Source: an uncultured Duncaniella sp.
Lineage (GTDB): Bacteria; Bacteroidota; Bacteroidia; Bacteroidales; Muribaculaceae
Direction of reading: 5' to 3'
Assembly (NCBI GenBank): GCA_910577255.1
Contig: CAJTMH010000001.1
Span: forward strand, 1-64,000
DNA: 64,000 bases
Shown here: positions 35,269 to 44,625 of the stretch, piece after piece
Position numbering within the stretch: the first letter of the stretch is position 1
Layout of the letters: each line of letters begins with the position of its first letter
Translations under genes and position numbers: made by a program
The notes under the pieces: generated by a model
Databases searched by the model: none
What the model saw: the letters and a program-made list of their open reading frames with translations, nothing else
Told to the model about the DNA's origin: nothing

Positions 35269-36357
35269 TCATCTCTGCTTGCGGTAGGTTAAAGCTGCCA
35301 ACGCATTAGTGACCACTGCAAACCCGAATAATGCAATATATTGATGCGTCAAATCACACATCGGGGTCGCCTTCAGATATATCGAGCGCATTATTTCAAT
35401 GAAGTATCGCGGAGGTAGGGCATAGGTGGTATATTGTGCCCAATCCGGCATTGAACTTATTGGGGTTAACAGTCCGCTCATAAGCACACATAGGAGCACC
35501 ACAAATAACATCAAAAACATACTCTGTGACATCTTGGTAGAAAAGTTGGCGATAATGATTCCTATCCCGGACATAACGAATATAAACAACAAGGCAGCAA
35601 GGAATATTGCAAGCAGGGCTCCGGCCGGAGAGAGTCCATAAATGATAAGTGCAATCAGCATTGCGAGCGAGATGTCGATTATACCAATTATCCAATATGG
35701 TATCACTTTCGACAAGACGAATATGTGGGTTCTTACCGGGGTGACGTTCATCTGTTCGATTGTCCCTGTCTCTTTCTCACTTACAAGATTTAGCGCCGGA
35801 AGAAATCCACATATCATGATCAATAGCATGATCATAAGTGCCGGTATCATGTAGTTGCGGTATTCAAGGGTGGGATTATATAGATAAGAGATGGAAGTTT
35901 GGTCAGTTATCTCAATGCCTCTGAATTCCGCGATAGTACGCATGACGGATTCCATCACATATTTTGCGCCTAAAGTGCCTTTAGTCCCATTGACTCCGTT
36001 GGCGCTGATATGGGGCATCGTATTGTTGCCGATTTCCATTTTTTTCTGAAAATCCAATGGGATTTCAAGAATTACATCCGTCTTCCCACTCTCAATATAC
36101 TCAAGTGCCTTATTATATGTGCCTTCTAATGAGACAGAAAAAAATGGGGATGCTTCCAAGTTAGCGATAATATTGTTTGTCAATTTACTGTTATCTTGAC
36201 TGACTATTGTCACTCCTACATGTTTGACATCCATAGTGGCTACCAGTGGAATGACAAGAATCACCATGCATGGGAAAATAAATGCAATCTTGGGGAGAAA
36301 CTTGTTCTTTCTGAACAATATGAATTCCTTGCGGAGCAATATGAATAGCGTTCTCAT
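35269..36357 (-). CDS. ABC-2 type permease, second of the exporter
   Basis: A 362-residue inner-membrane permease with an N-terminal transmembrane segment, a periplasmic domain of about 150 residues, and five C-terminal segments containing EKETGTIEQMNVTPVRTHIF, the ABC2_membrane_3 signature. It overlaps the other permease gene by one base and closes a seven-gene operon. The order (regulator, outer-membrane channel, adaptor, two ATPases, two permeases) matches YbhGFSR-type efflux systems, so this is probably half of the translocation pore. Confidence 0.85.
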   Translation of the reverse strand: MRTLFILLRKEFILFRKNKFLPKIAFIFPCMVILVIPLVATMDVKHVGVTIVSQDNSKLTNNIIANLEASPFFSVSLEGTYNKALEYIESGKTDVILEIPLDFQKKMEIGNNTMPHISANGVNGTKGTLGAKYVMESVMRTIAEFRGIEITDQTSISYLYNPTLEYRNYMIPALMIMLLIMICGFLPALNLVSEKETGTIEQMNVTPVRTHIFVLSKVIPYWIIGIIDISLAMLIALIIYGLSPAGALLAIFLAALLFIFVMSGIGIIIANFSTKMSQSMFLMLFVVLLCVLMSGLLTPISSMPDWAQYTTYALPPRYFIEIMRSIYLKATPMCDLTHQYIALFGFAVVTNALAALTYRKQR

Positions 36358-37415
36358 TATTGAAGTCTTATCTTAAATCGTTTGACAGAAATGGTTATCA
36401 AAGCAAATGCCATCAGCGACAACACAATAAGCTCCGGATATATATGGTTGAAGCCGAGGCCCTCCACCATTATCTTGCGCATGGCCGGGACATACCAACG
36501 TGCCGGCACGATATTTGAAATGACCTGTAGTGGCATGGGCATATTTTCTATCGGGAACATCATGCCGGATAACATTATCACAGGGATTATGAATACCATG
36601 CCAGACACAAGCAATGCTGCCATCTGTGTTTCGACAATGGTTGACACGAACAACCCAAGTGCGAGTGCAAGCAAGATATATACCAATGAAGTCACTACCA
36701 ATGCTGTTAATGATCCGGAAAGAGGCAATCCAAGCGCATATTTTGAGATTAACAGTATGGCAGTCAAATCAATGCATGAAAGCAGAAAATATGGTATCAT
36801 TTTGGCAATCACTATCATTCCTGGACGTATAGGAGAAACGAGCAAAATCTCCATTGTACCGGTCTCTTTCTCTCTTACGATTGACACTGACGTGAGCATC
36901 GCGCATATCAGCATAAAGATAAGTCCCATGATGCCGGGTACAAAATTATATCCACTTTTGAGTTGAGGATTATAAAGTATTGTAATACTTGGAGCTATGT
37001 TTTCTGTAGCCTCGCCTAAAATCTGCGTGAGATAGCCGGCTGATGTCTGCGCTGTGACAGGATTGGAGGCGTCGACTACTACTTGTGCTTCCCCTGATTT
37101 GTCGTAATCCCTGCTGAATACCACCACGGCAAGGGTGTTGTTGGCAGCGATTGACCTGTCGATTTTATCAGCGGAGATATAACCTTTGAATGTTATATAG
37201 GGATTATGTGTAATTTGCGACACTTTCGCTTCAATTGCTGGTGTAATTTGTGGCGCAGATATCATGACCTCCACATCATTGACTTCCATTGAGATTGCAA
37301 AGCCGAAAAGCACCATCTGAACTATGGGTATCAGAAGTGCGATGAGCATAGTGCGTGGGTCGCGAATGATATGTAATATCTCCTTGCCGATAAATGCTGT
37401 AAAACTTTTTCTCAT
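36357..37415 (-). CDS. ABC-2 type permease, first of the exporter
   Basis: A 352-residue permease of the same build as its neighbour: TM1 near residues 20-42 (DPRTMLIALLIPIVQMVLFG), a periplasmic domain, and a C-terminal bundle with EKETGTMEILLVSPIRPGMI. The pair is similar to YbhS/YbhR. Its start codon overlaps the ATPase stop by 4 nt. Substrate is unknown; relatives export drugs or organic toxicants. Confidence 0.85.
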   Translation of the reverse strand: MRKSFTAFIGKEILHIIRDPRTMLIALLIPIVQMVLFGFAISMEVNDVEVMISAPQITPAIEAKVSQITHNPYITFKGYISADKIDRSIAANNTLAVVVFSRDYDKSGEAQVVVDASNPVTAQTSAGYLTQILGEATENIAPSITILYNPQLKSGYNFVPGIMGLIFMLICAMLTSVSIVREKETGTMEILLVSPIRPGMIVIAKMIPYFLLSCIDLTAILLISKYALGLPLSGSLTALVVTSLVYILLALALGLFVSTIVETQMAALLVSGMVFIIPVIMLSGMMFPIENMPMPLQVISNIVPARWYVPAMRKIMVEGLGFNHIYPELIVLSLMAFALITISVKRFKIRLQ

Positions 37416-38152
37416 TGTCGTTGCGCTTTTCGTGCTAGACTACGGAACACTCTGTCCATGTCCTGTGCTTTGAAGTCTTGTTTCAATTCTGAAGGTGTGC
37501 CAAGAGCTTTGATGCAGCCATCGACCATAATGGATACGCGACCGCAATATTCTGCTTCATCCATATAGTGCGTCGTCACAAAAACCGTAATGCCTTCTTC
37601 TGCTTTTTTATATATCAGTTCCCAGAATTGACGTCGAGTGATTGGGTCAACTCCACCGGTTGGTTCGTCAAGAAACACGATGTCAGGATCGTGGATGGTG
37701 GCCACAGAAAAAGAAAGTTTTTGTTGTTGGCCGAGCGGAAGGATTGAAACCGGCATATCCATCTCTTTAGTAAAATCAAGCAATTCGGCAAGTGAAGCAC
37801 ACCGTTCTCTGATTTTACGTTTACTCAATCCGTATATTCCTGCAAACAAGGCTATGTTTTGCCTGACGGTCAGCTCGGCATAAAGAGAGAATTTTTGGCT
37901 CATATAGCCAATATGACGCTTGACTTGTTCGCTGTGCGTGGCGATGTCATATCCGGCCACCTTGGCACTTCCCGAGGTTGGGATGCTTAAGCCGCATAGC
38001 ATCCGCATGGCTGTTGACTTCCCGGCACCATTGGCACCAAGAAATCCGAATATTTCACCGCGTGCCACATTGAAACTTATGTTGTCAACCGCAGTGAAAT
38101 TACCGAAGCGTTTTGTCAATCTATTTGCGATTATAACGTCATTTGCAGCCAT
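37412..38152 (-). CDS. ABC transporter ATPase with atypical signature
   Basis: A 246-residue ATPase. Walker A GANGAGKST and Walker B IVFLDEPTGGVD are intact, but the signature motif reads LPLGQQQK instead of LSGGQ, which may weaken one of the two ATP sites. The H-loop TTHYMDEAEYC is present. It overlaps its partner ATPase by 14 nt and the permease by 4 nt. Paired with the canonical ATPase next door it would form an asymmetric heterodimer. Alternative: a pair of half-transporters with separate functions, less likely given the operon. Confidence 0.85.
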   Translation of the reverse strand: MAANDVIIANRLTKRFGNFTAVDNISFNVARGEIFGFLGANGAGKSTAMRMLCGLSIPTSGSAKVAGYDIATHSEQVKRHIGYMSQKFSLYAELTVRQNIALFAGIYGLSKRKIRERCASLAELLDFTKEMDMPVSILPLGQQQKLSFSVATIHDPDIVFLDEPTGGVDPITRRQFWELIYKKAEEGITVFVTTHYMDEAEYCGRVSIMVDGCIKALGTPSELKQDFKAQDMDRVFRSLARKAQRQ

Positions 38153-39044
38153 TTCCCATGATTTTTATAAATACGTCCTCAATGTTTGGGGTTATTTCTT
38201 TGATTTCGGTAATTTCATTAATGGAGGAGAGAATATCCGGGTTAAATCGCTCTTCGGTGAATACGTGTATGTGTTCCCCCGAAAGAAATGCCATTTTCAC
38301 GCCATCAACTTTTCGCAAGGCAAGCAATGTCTGATAATTGTTCTTTCCTCTCACTGCCAATAGTGGCATTTTATTCCGTTTCAGGATTTCATCCAATGTT
38401 CCAGTATCAAGGATTTTTCCTGAATTTATCAGAGATATACGGTCACATCGCGAAGCCTCATCCATATATGGTGTTGACACAAATATCGGCATTCCGGTAT
38501 GTTTTATGTTACTGAGGATATCCCAAAATTCGCTCCTTGACACCGCATCTACGCCTGTGGTCGGTTCGTCAAGAAAGAGTATCTCCGGACGATGGATGAG
38601 GGCGCAACATAAGGCGAGTTTCTGCTTCATACCGCCCGACAGATTGGCTGCCCGACGATTTTTGAACGGCGCCAGCTGATTGAATATTGGTTCAATAATA
38701 TCAAAATTATCTGCAATATCCCCGCCAAACAATGAAGCGAAAAACTTCAAGTTTTCTTCCACTGATAGGTCGGGATACAAAGAAAACCGTCCGGGCATAT
38801 AACCGGAAATCCTGCGTATTTGGGTATAATTCTTTATCGTGTCGAAACCGCATACAGAAGCTGTGCCTGAATCAGGTAGCATAAGTGTGGTCAGTATTCT
38901 GAACAGGGTTGTCTTGCCTGCGCCGTCAGGCCCGAGCAATCCATATATCTCTCCATAATTGATGTCAAGAGATATATTGTCAAGAGCTTTGACCCCGCCA
39001 AAAGTTTTAGATACGGACTCGATATGAATTGCGTTGTCAATCAT
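38139..39044 (-). CDS. ABC transporter ATPase with canonical motifs
   Basis: A 301-residue ATPase with Walker A GPDGAGKTT, signature LSGGMKQK, Walker B ILFLDEPTTGVD and switch STPYMDEAS (a Pro-Tyr pair in place of the usual His). A C-terminal extension of about 80 residues follows the ABC core, typical of drug-export ATPases of the CcmA/NodI type. It overlaps the adaptor gene by 4 nt, consistent with strict co-translation. Confidence 0.85.
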   Translation of the reverse strand: MIDNAIHIESVSKTFGGVKALDNISLDINYGEIYGLLGPDGAGKTTLFRILTTLMLPDSGTASVCGFDTIKNYTQIRRISGYMPGRFSLYPDLSVEENLKFFASLFGGDIADNFDIIEPIFNQLAPFKNRRAANLSGGMKQKLALCCALIHRPEILFLDEPTTGVDAVSRSEFWDILSNIKHTGMPIFVSTPYMDEASRCDRISLINSGKILDTGTLDEILKRNKMPLLAVRGKNNYQTLLALRKVDGVKMAFLSGEHIHVFTEERFNPDILSSINEITEIKEITPNIEDVFIKIMGNGCK

Positions 39045-39934
39045 AATTTCACATTGCCAAATCCTCCGATTTTCAATCTGCCGTCATTTTTTACGGCAAT
39101 CTTAACCGCATATACAAGATTAGAGCGGGAGTCCTGTGTCTGGATATTTTTGGGCGTAAATTCGCTCTCGGATGAAATCCATGTTATTGTGCCGGGATAA
39201 TCATATAGTTTGTCGCCACCGAAATTAGCAACTACCGTAACCTGTTGGCCTAATCTAATATCCGCCAACTGAGTGGAAGTGAAGTATGCCCGAAGGTAAA
39301 TTTTACTAAGATCCGCGACTTTTACAACCGGTTTCCCGGGAATGACGTATTCGCCGGGTTCGCAATACTTTGTGAGAATCGTACCACTTGTCGGTGATAT
39401 TATTTTGCAATCCTCAATCTTGTCGGAAATCTGCCGAATCTGGCTTTCTATTGCCGAGGATGATTCATTGATTGAGGCCGTGTTGTTGTTAAGCGTTGAT
39501 TGTTGCGCTGATATACGGTCTTCAAGCACACGGATTGTGGAATTTATATCATCAAGTTGCTTTGATGTGGCAGCTCCGTCCGCCAAGAGCCGTTGGACTC
39601 TGTCACGCTCGTATATCTGCTTGTCAAGCTCCCGACGCAGCGATGCTAATTGCAGGGAAATATCGGGGCGCGAAACTTTAGATGCAGAACGTTGGAAAAG
39701 TAATTGTTCCTTTTGGAAATGGAGTTGTGCGGTGTCAATGAGGGCAATGAATTGTCCGGCTGTTACGGTGTCACCTTCATTGACATCGAACATAAGGATC
39801 TTTCCTGATGATTCGGCAGATAGAGTCACATCAGTCGCTTCGAAATTACCTGACGCATCGTATTGAACGTCACGATTGCACGAAGCCAATGTGATGGCAG
39901 CAAGAACTGCGAGAGTTATAGGTTGTGATTTCAT
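39041..39934 (-). CDS. HlyD-family membrane fusion lipoprotein
   Basis: A 297-residue periplasmic adaptor with lipobox ITLASC, a biotinyl-lipoyl-like segment (ATDVTLSAESSGKILMFDVNEGD), a coiled-coil hairpin at about 75-165 rich in Gln, Arg and Leu, and the second half of the lipoyl domain (ISPTSGTILTKYCEPGEYV). It bridges the inner-membrane ABC unit and the outer-membrane channel. Similar to YbhG. Overlaps both neighbours by 4 nt. Confidence 0.85.
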   Translation of the reverse strand: MKSQPITLAVLAAITLASCNRDVQYDASGNFEATDVTLSAESSGKILMFDVNEGDTVTAGQFIALIDTAQLHFQKEQLLFQRSASKVSRPDISLQLASLRRELDKQIYERDRVQRLLADGAATSKQLDDINSTIRVLEDRISAQQSTLNNNTASINESSSAIESQIRQISDKIEDCKIISPTSGTILTKYCEPGEYVIPGKPVVKVADLSKIYLRAYFTSTQLADIRLGQQVTVVANFGGDKLYDYPGTITWISSESEFTPKNIQTQDSRSNLVYAVKIAVKNDGRLKIGGFGNVKL

Positions 39935-41217
39935 TTGTTTCTCAGATGATTAAGATTATAAATTGCTTTTACTAATTCTATATGATGCTGTGCCATATCG
40001 TTTTCAGCAAGTTCGCTGTCAGTGATTTTAGAGAGTAAGGCCGTAGCATCTATGATACCGTTGTCAAGTTGTGATCGCGCAGCAGTTATGACAGAATTGC
40101 GCAGTTCAACAATTCGTTCATCATCGCGCATGACATCTCTTAATGAAGCAATCAGCCCAACACTCTCAGATATGGCAATGTTGTTGTTGAAATTGAAGGT
40201 CGCTCGCTCACTTTCAATCTGATTGCGTTGTAACTGCAATTTGTTCAATGAGTTGCTGCGGGTGTAGAGTGAGCCGAAATTCCAGGCTATCTTTACGCCT
40301 ATCATAAAGTTGAATGATAAATCACGTGACTGCATGTTTTTGAACATATTGTAGCCTGGATATCCGTAATATCCAGATGCAAAAGCATTGATTGTCGGCA
40401 TTACTGACGCTTTTATTCCGGATTCTTGTGCTGCCAGGTTAGATATTCGGTCATCAAACAATCTAAGCTGTGGATGAAGCCCATCACCATTATCAGTGAG
40501 ATCTTCCGATGGCAAAACCAATGTCCGCTCCCCGATTGATTCACCGATAAATATTTCCATTATACGACGTATGCTACCAAGCGTTGCTGTCAATTTGGAT
40601 TTTTGCTGGTGAAGAGCGAGGTATTTAGCCTCGATCTGATCGCAATCACTTTTCATCGCTACTCCATTAGCGTACATTGATCGGACTTGACTAAGTGTCG
40701 ATTCAACCAATGTTATTGTTTTATCACACTGCGAAATGCGCTCGTTCAGCAGAAGCATTGTGAAGTATATTTCTTCAACACGACCCTCCACATCGTATAA
40801 TTGAAGGTCAATTGCTGTTTGCTCCACAGCGTTGCCTGTCACGATTGCTTCTTTATTTGCTTTTGTTTTCCCTCCGTCCCAGATTTGCTGGGCCACATCA
40901 AGGCCTATGCGATATTGGGTCTTGTCCAAGCCCGGATAATCTACTCCCTGTTGTGACAACATGTTTGTCAGTAGTTCCGGAAGTGCCGCCACATCATTCT
41001 GCCAAGTGACCTGAGCGGACATACTGCCTTGTGGCAACCACATTTTCGATACATTGGAAAGATTCAGTTGCTTGACTTTATCCAATAATCCATATTGAGC
41101 TACTGCCGGATAATTCTCGCGAGCAAGGTTGACGCATTCGTCGATGGTCAGCTCGGTGGCATTGCTATTAAGAATTATCAGTACTGATAGGAGCAAAGAT
41201 GATAAAAGTCGTTTCAT
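39931..41217 (-). CDS. TolC-family outer-membrane efflux protein
   Basis: A 428-residue exported protein with a signal (MKRLLSSLLLSVLIILNSNA) and the long helical pattern of outer-membrane efflux channels (LTIDECVNLARENYPAVAQYGLLD at the start; repeated Gln/Ala/Leu-rich helices; NGVAMKSDCDQIEAKYLALHQQKSKL). It would form the trimeric channel of the ABC exporter. It overlaps the TetR gene by 4 nt, so regulator and pump share one transcript. Confidence 0.85.
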   Translation of the reverse strand: MKRLLSSLLLSVLIILNSNATELTIDECVNLARENYPAVAQYGLLDKVKQLNLSNVSKMWLPQGSMSAQVTWQNDVAALPELLTNMLSQQGVDYPGLDKTQYRIGLDVAQQIWDGGKTKANKEAIVTGNAVEQTAIDLQLYDVEGRVEEIYFTMLLLNERISQCDKTITLVESTLSQVRSMYANGVAMKSDCDQIEAKYLALHQQKSKLTATLGSIRRIMEIFIGESIGERTLVLPSEDLTDNGDGLHPQLRLFDDRISNLAAQESGIKASVMPTINAFASGYYGYPGYNMFKNMQSRDLSFNFMIGVKIAWNFGSLYTRSNSLNKLQLQRNQIESERATFNFNNNIAISESVGLIASLRDVMRDDERIVELRNSVITAARSQLDNGIIDATALLSKITDSELAENDMAQHHIELVKAIYNLNHLRNK

Positions 41218-41837
41218 GAGATTCGCTTCATAATTATTTCCACAATTTCCTTTTTCCTCATTTCCATATAGGAGTCATAGTCGTTATGGCCGGTAGCAGC
41301 CATGAGCATGGGATAGGCGAGAAACGGAAATACGTTAAGGGATGCTATGTCACCGATTAGTTGATCGGCCCGGATCTTGCTTATTTCTCCGTTCACATAA
41401 GCCTTGTCGAGTTCTTTTTGCAGTGCACATATTCTATCGTGTGCGGTGGTTGAGAATTCACCGATTACTTCCTGATATGCTTCCGGTCGGGAATTTATTG
41501 TTGTTATAAAGAATATCGGGAGTTCTTTATTGGCGAGTAGGAAGTCGAAATGTTTTTCAATTCCGATGCGAATGCGATGTGTGATGCTTCCGCTTCCATC
41601 TACCATTGGCGCCAGTACCATATTGAAGATATAGCGGATTTTGTCTTTGAATATTCTCTCAAATAGTTTTTCTTTAGTGCGAAAATAGTAGTGTAGCATA
41701 GCGTGGGTCACGCCAGCATTCGCTGCTATCGTTGATGTGCGCGCGCCATCAAATCCCTTCGTGCTGAATTCTGTGATGGCAGCTTCAAGAATGAGCTGTT
41801 CTGTATCTTTTGCTTGTTTACTTTCTTGTTTATCCAT
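41214..41837 (-). CDS. TetR-family repressor of the exporter operon
   Basis: A 207-residue regulator starting MDKQESKQAKD; helix-turn-helix at about residues 30-52 (TSTIAANAGVTHAMLHYYFRTKEKLF), followed by a helical ligand-binding domain. I reject the longer TTG-started frame because the ATG at 41835-41837 follows the operator. It is the first gene of the operon it presumably controls; the palindrome TTAACAAT-ATTGTTAA between its promoter and start codon is the likely operator, giving autoregulation and co-regulation of the pump. Confidence 0.85.
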   Translation of the reverse strand: MDKQESKQAKDTEQLILEAAITEFSTKGFDGARTSTIAANAGVTHAMLHYYFRTKEKLFERIFKDKIRYIFNMVLAPMVDGSGSITHRIRIGIEKHFDFLLANKELPIFFITTINSRPEAYQEVIGEFSTTAHDRICALQKELDKAYVNGEISKIRADQLIGDIASLNVFPFLAYPMLMAATGHNDYDSYMEMRKKEIVEIIMKRIS

Positions 41838-41842
41838 AATGT

Positions 41843-41872
41843 TTAACAATATTGTTAATACAAAATTAGGGC
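41843..41872 (-). promoter_or_regulatory. TetR operator and -7 box of the exporter operon
   Basis: TTAACAAT-ATTGTTAA at 41843-41858 is a perfect 16-bp palindrome 5 nt upstream of the tetR start codon. A TAATTTTG -7 box (read on the minus strand) lies at 41863-41872. The operator is therefore positioned over the transcription start, a standard site for TetR repression. Confidence 0.8.
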
Positions 41873-41986
41873 AAATCTTTTATTTCTCAAAATCTTCTGC
41901 TTAAAATTTTACAACTACATTGCTGAATTACGACTCATATAGCCTATTACAGCTATGATGCTGCTCTTGATTTATGATAGAATGTA

Positions 41987-42035
41987 GGAGAAGACAAGTT
42001 GTTATCATGTTAATGTGTAACAACTTGTCTTCTCC
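41987..42035. terminator. Perfect 18-bp hairpin between operons
   Basis: GGAGAAGACAAGTTGTTA at 41987-42004 pairs perfectly with 42018-42035 around a 13-nt loop. It lies 51 nt downstream of the GH13 gene stop on the minus strand. There is no U-tract on either side, so it may be a processing or stability hairpin rather than a classical terminator. Confidence 0.5.
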
Positions 42036-42085
42036 AAATAACTGTGTAGAATCGCAGTTTTACTTTATAGAATACCTTAATGGTA

Positions 42086-43792
42086 TTATTGATTATATCT
42101 TGTGATTACCATTACATTGGCTTGAGTAGGGGAGAACTTGATTTTACCGTTATTCACTGTTGACTTTTGTCCGGAATATAAATCTGTCAGAATTTCTCCC
42201 TCAATGAAATATGGTGCAACTCCGATTGTTTCCCCATCGTTTGGCATGAGTTTTATAAGCACAGTGTCAGAATCATTGTATCTGATACAAGTGTGAGTGT
42301 CGAGTGTCGCTTGTGAACCGTAGCCTATTACGGGATGTGATCCCTTTATGTGGCATAACTTTTGAAAGTGCTTAAATAAATTCACGTCAATTCCATTCCA
42401 ATTCATGTCAGAACGGAAAGCCTGGGCACTATCGACGTTCAAACGGGCATCGCTAATTGTACGTCCTGTCTCATCTCCATAAAAAATCTGTGAGATTCCG
42501 GGTGCAAGAAGAAGTGTGGTCGCACAATCCATCATCTTGTTCATGTCAGCATCACGATGGTAGGAATTGTTAAGATAATTGAATGGATACCACCCAGGAT
42601 GTGCTGCTATGCTGTCGGAATATGCCTGCCATACATACACAATTCCATCAAGGTCTCCGTTTTTAGGAAAATTACAATTGACCATGTTTGAAAATCCGGC
42701 GCCGGCATATTTCGGTTTATATTCTATCCCTGATGGCTCAAAATCACCGGTCATGAAAAAACTGTCCTTCCATTTTGAAGCCGGGGACTCCGGATGATTC
42801 TTTCTCCATTTATCAAGGGCGATATTGCAAGCTTCGTTAAGTTCTTTCCACCGGTTGAGATGGACATTCTCTACAATGTCACATCTGAATCCGTCAATCC
42901 CGAACTCCTCAACCCACGATGCTATCCACGCTATCAAATACTGCGATGGGCTCCACTCCCGGTCTGTCCTTAGTACGCGAGCCGAGGGATTGACCCATTC
43001 ATCATTCTTAGTGCCCTCATTTAACCATTTCTTTTTCAAAAACTGAGGTATTGATACGGCTTCATTACTTTCGTCTTTGAAATCAGGCATTCCATAGAGT
43101 GTGGCCTCAAGTGGGTTGGTTTCATCCCAATTCTCATCGGGCATACGAATCCAACCTCGATCATACCATCCATTCCAATTCAATCTATCTTCGAAAAATT
43201 TATCGAAACTCCAATCGCGGATATGCTGTGCGGCTTCCTTCTCGGTAAGTCCGGTTTCAGCGAAACCGTATTGGACCGCATCCAGCAATGTGGGGTAACC
43301 GGGGTCGTTAAGATTAGCGCCGAGCATGACTCTTATCCCTTGATTGTGGAGTGTGTCTACGAGCTCTTTGAACTCTGCAACAGTGCCATAATTCTTGTCG
43401 ATCTGTGTATAGTCGAGCGGGTAATATCCATGATATCCGTAATGAGGAAAATCGTTTATCGAACCGCTCCCTGCCATCCAACCGTGGATTTGCTCATATA
43501 CATCTGTCATCCACACAACATCTACTCCGAGTTTTGTGAAATATCCTTCGTTTGCTTTTTCTGTCATACCCTTGAAATCACCTCCGTGAAAAGTCGCGGC
43601 ATTCATCTGTTCGCTCCCATAGTCAACGATGCGTCCGTAGTTGACATCATTGAGTGAATCACCATTGCAGAAACGGTCAGTGATGACGAAGTAAACAGTG
43701 GCATTACGCCAGTCAAAGCCGTCGGCTTTTTGTGCGTTGCCACAGTGACAAACACACATAATCGACACGATAAAGTATATTATTCTTTTCAT
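42086..43792 (-). CDS. GH13 alpha-amylase-like protein with degenerate active site
   Basis: A 568-residue exported protein with a signal (MKRIIYFIVSIMCVCHCGNA) and the overall sequence order of Bacteroidales alpha-amylases: TVYFVITDRFCNGD, HGGDFKGM, GIRVM, the GFRCDIVENVH block with Asp305, GISQIFYGDETGR, and a C-terminal beta domain. The nucleophile Asp305 is present, but region I reads GANLND (158-163) instead of DVVINH, region III has Asp350 where GH13 has the acid/base Glu, and region IV reads NSYHRD near 409-414 instead of the usual SHD. Activity is therefore doubtful; a carbohydrate-binding role is possible. Expression probably depends on the LuxR-type gene upstream, since its promoter matches that of the acyltransferase gene. 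Confidence 0.8.
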   Translation of the reverse strand: MKRIIYFIVSIMCVCHCGNAQKADGFDWRNATVYFVITDRFCNGDSLNDVNYGRIVDYGSEQMNAATFHGGDFKGMTEKANEGYFTKLGVDVVWMTDVYEQIHGWMAGSGSINDFPHYGYHGYYPLDYTQIDKNYGTVAEFKELVDTLHNQGIRVMLGANLNDPGYPTLLDAVQYGFAETGLTEKEAAQHIRDWSFDKFFEDRLNWNGWYDRGWIRMPDENWDETNPLEATLYGMPDFKDESNEAVSIPQFLKKKWLNEGTKNDEWVNPSARVLRTDREWSPSQYLIAWIASWVEEFGIDGFRCDIVENVHLNRWKELNEACNIALDKWRKNHPESPASKWKDSFFMTGDFEPSGIEYKPKYAGAGFSNMVNCNFPKNGDLDGIVYVWQAYSDSIAAHPGWYPFNYLNNSYHRDADMNKMMDCATTLLLAPGISQIFYGDETGRTISDARLNVDSAQAFRSDMNWNGIDVNLFKHFQKLCHIKGSHPVIGYGSQATLDTHTCIRYNDSDTVLIKLMPNDGETIGVAPYFIEGEILTDLYSGQKSTVNNGKIKFSPTQANVMVITRYNQ

Positions 43793-43809
43793 ACCAAGAT
43801 ATTTTAATG

Positions 43810-43855
43810 CAAAATTACATCATCTACCTTTGGTGTGAAATACTGAAAAATAACC
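43810..43855 (-). promoter_or_regulatory. 46-bp shared promoter, copy at the GH13 gene
   Basis: On the minus strand this begins GGTTATTTTTCAGTATTTCA, continues with CCAAAGG and ATGATG, and ends with a TAATTTTG -7 box (43810-43817). A copy with only a few mismatches lies in opposite orientation at 44726-44771, upstream of the acyltransferase gene. Conservation of the part upstream of the -7 box suggests a binding site for the LuxR-type regulator encoded between them. Confidence 0.75.
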
Positions 43856-43860
43856 ACGAA

Positions 43861-44625
43861 TCACATTAGTTTCATCGCTGTCGCTGCCATGATGGCCTCC
43901 AGAGAGTTGCCAACACTTAATTTTTCAAGGATATTCTGACGATGGCGGTTGACTGTATGTATGCTTATACCCAATATTTCTGAAATCAGTTTGCTTGGGT
44001 TGCCTGCTTTTATGAGCGTTAGCACTTCTTTTTCTCTTGTCGTAAGGATGTGGGACCGTTTTTCAGCGAAATCCGGTTTGAAACATTCTCCTGTGGAGTT
44101 GTTGATTATGCGTGGGTCGATTCCCCTGTTTGAGTTTCCGTCGTCAACGAAATCATAGCAGCATAGGATGAGCCATATTTTCCCGGCAGGAGATAGTCTC
44201 AGGATTTGTGTGCAGTTTGAGGCTGTGACATATTTCCCATGCTTGTTTTTTATTCGGATTCGGCAGGTAGCTTTATATTTTGTCTTGCTTTCTGTTGGAA
44301 GCGCATCCACGAACTTGAAAAATTCGTATTCCAGCATGCGTTTGTCTACCAAATCCTCAGGGTGTATATTATTATAAATCTCATCCTCGTCGCTTGAGTT
44401 CACCTTCGTCATAGCGGATGATATTCCGAGCAAATCGCCAAATCGTCCTCCAAGGATCCAACATGTGTCACATGATGCATCCGTGATTACGCGACAGTTG
44501 CCATCAATGTCGCAACACACAGCAATCTTTTCACTGCAAATTTCAACGTCTTCAGTGGCAAGAGTCTCATATGTGAGATTTTGAGATTTATAGATGGCGT
44601 TCAGTTCTTTTCTTAAAATATCCAT
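43861..44625 (-). CDS. LuxR-type regulator with N-terminal sensory domain
   Basis: A 254-residue protein. Residues 1-150 resemble a PAS-like sensor (MDILRKELN...ICSEKIAVCCDIDGNCRVITDA, several Cys residues) followed by an HPEDLVDKR segment; the C-terminal 65 residues form a GerE/LuxR helix-turn-helix (LTTREKEVLTLIKAG...SEILGISIHTVNRHRQNILEKL). I start at the ATG at 44623-44625 because the longer frame begins in the promoter. A TACCTTTG -7 box on the minus strand lies at 44654-44661. It lies between the two copies of the 46-bp promoter and is the likely regulator of both neighbours. Confidence 0.8.
   Translation of the reverse strand: MDILRKELNAIYKSQNLTYETLATEDVEICSEKIAVCCDIDGNCRVITDASCDTCWILGGRFGDLLGISSAMTKVNSSDEDEIYNNIHPEDLVDKRMLEYEFFKFVDALPTESKTKYKATCRIRIKNKHGKYVTASNCTQILRLSPAGKIWLILCCYDFVDDGNSNRGIDPRIINNSTGECFKPDFAEKRSHILTTREKEVLTLIKAGNPSKLISEILGISIHTVNRHRQNILEKLSVGNSLEAIMAATAMKLM

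Noticed and set aside
41838..41849. A TTG start for the TetR gene
   Set aside because: It lies inside the likely operator, and the ATG at 41835-41837 is better placed.
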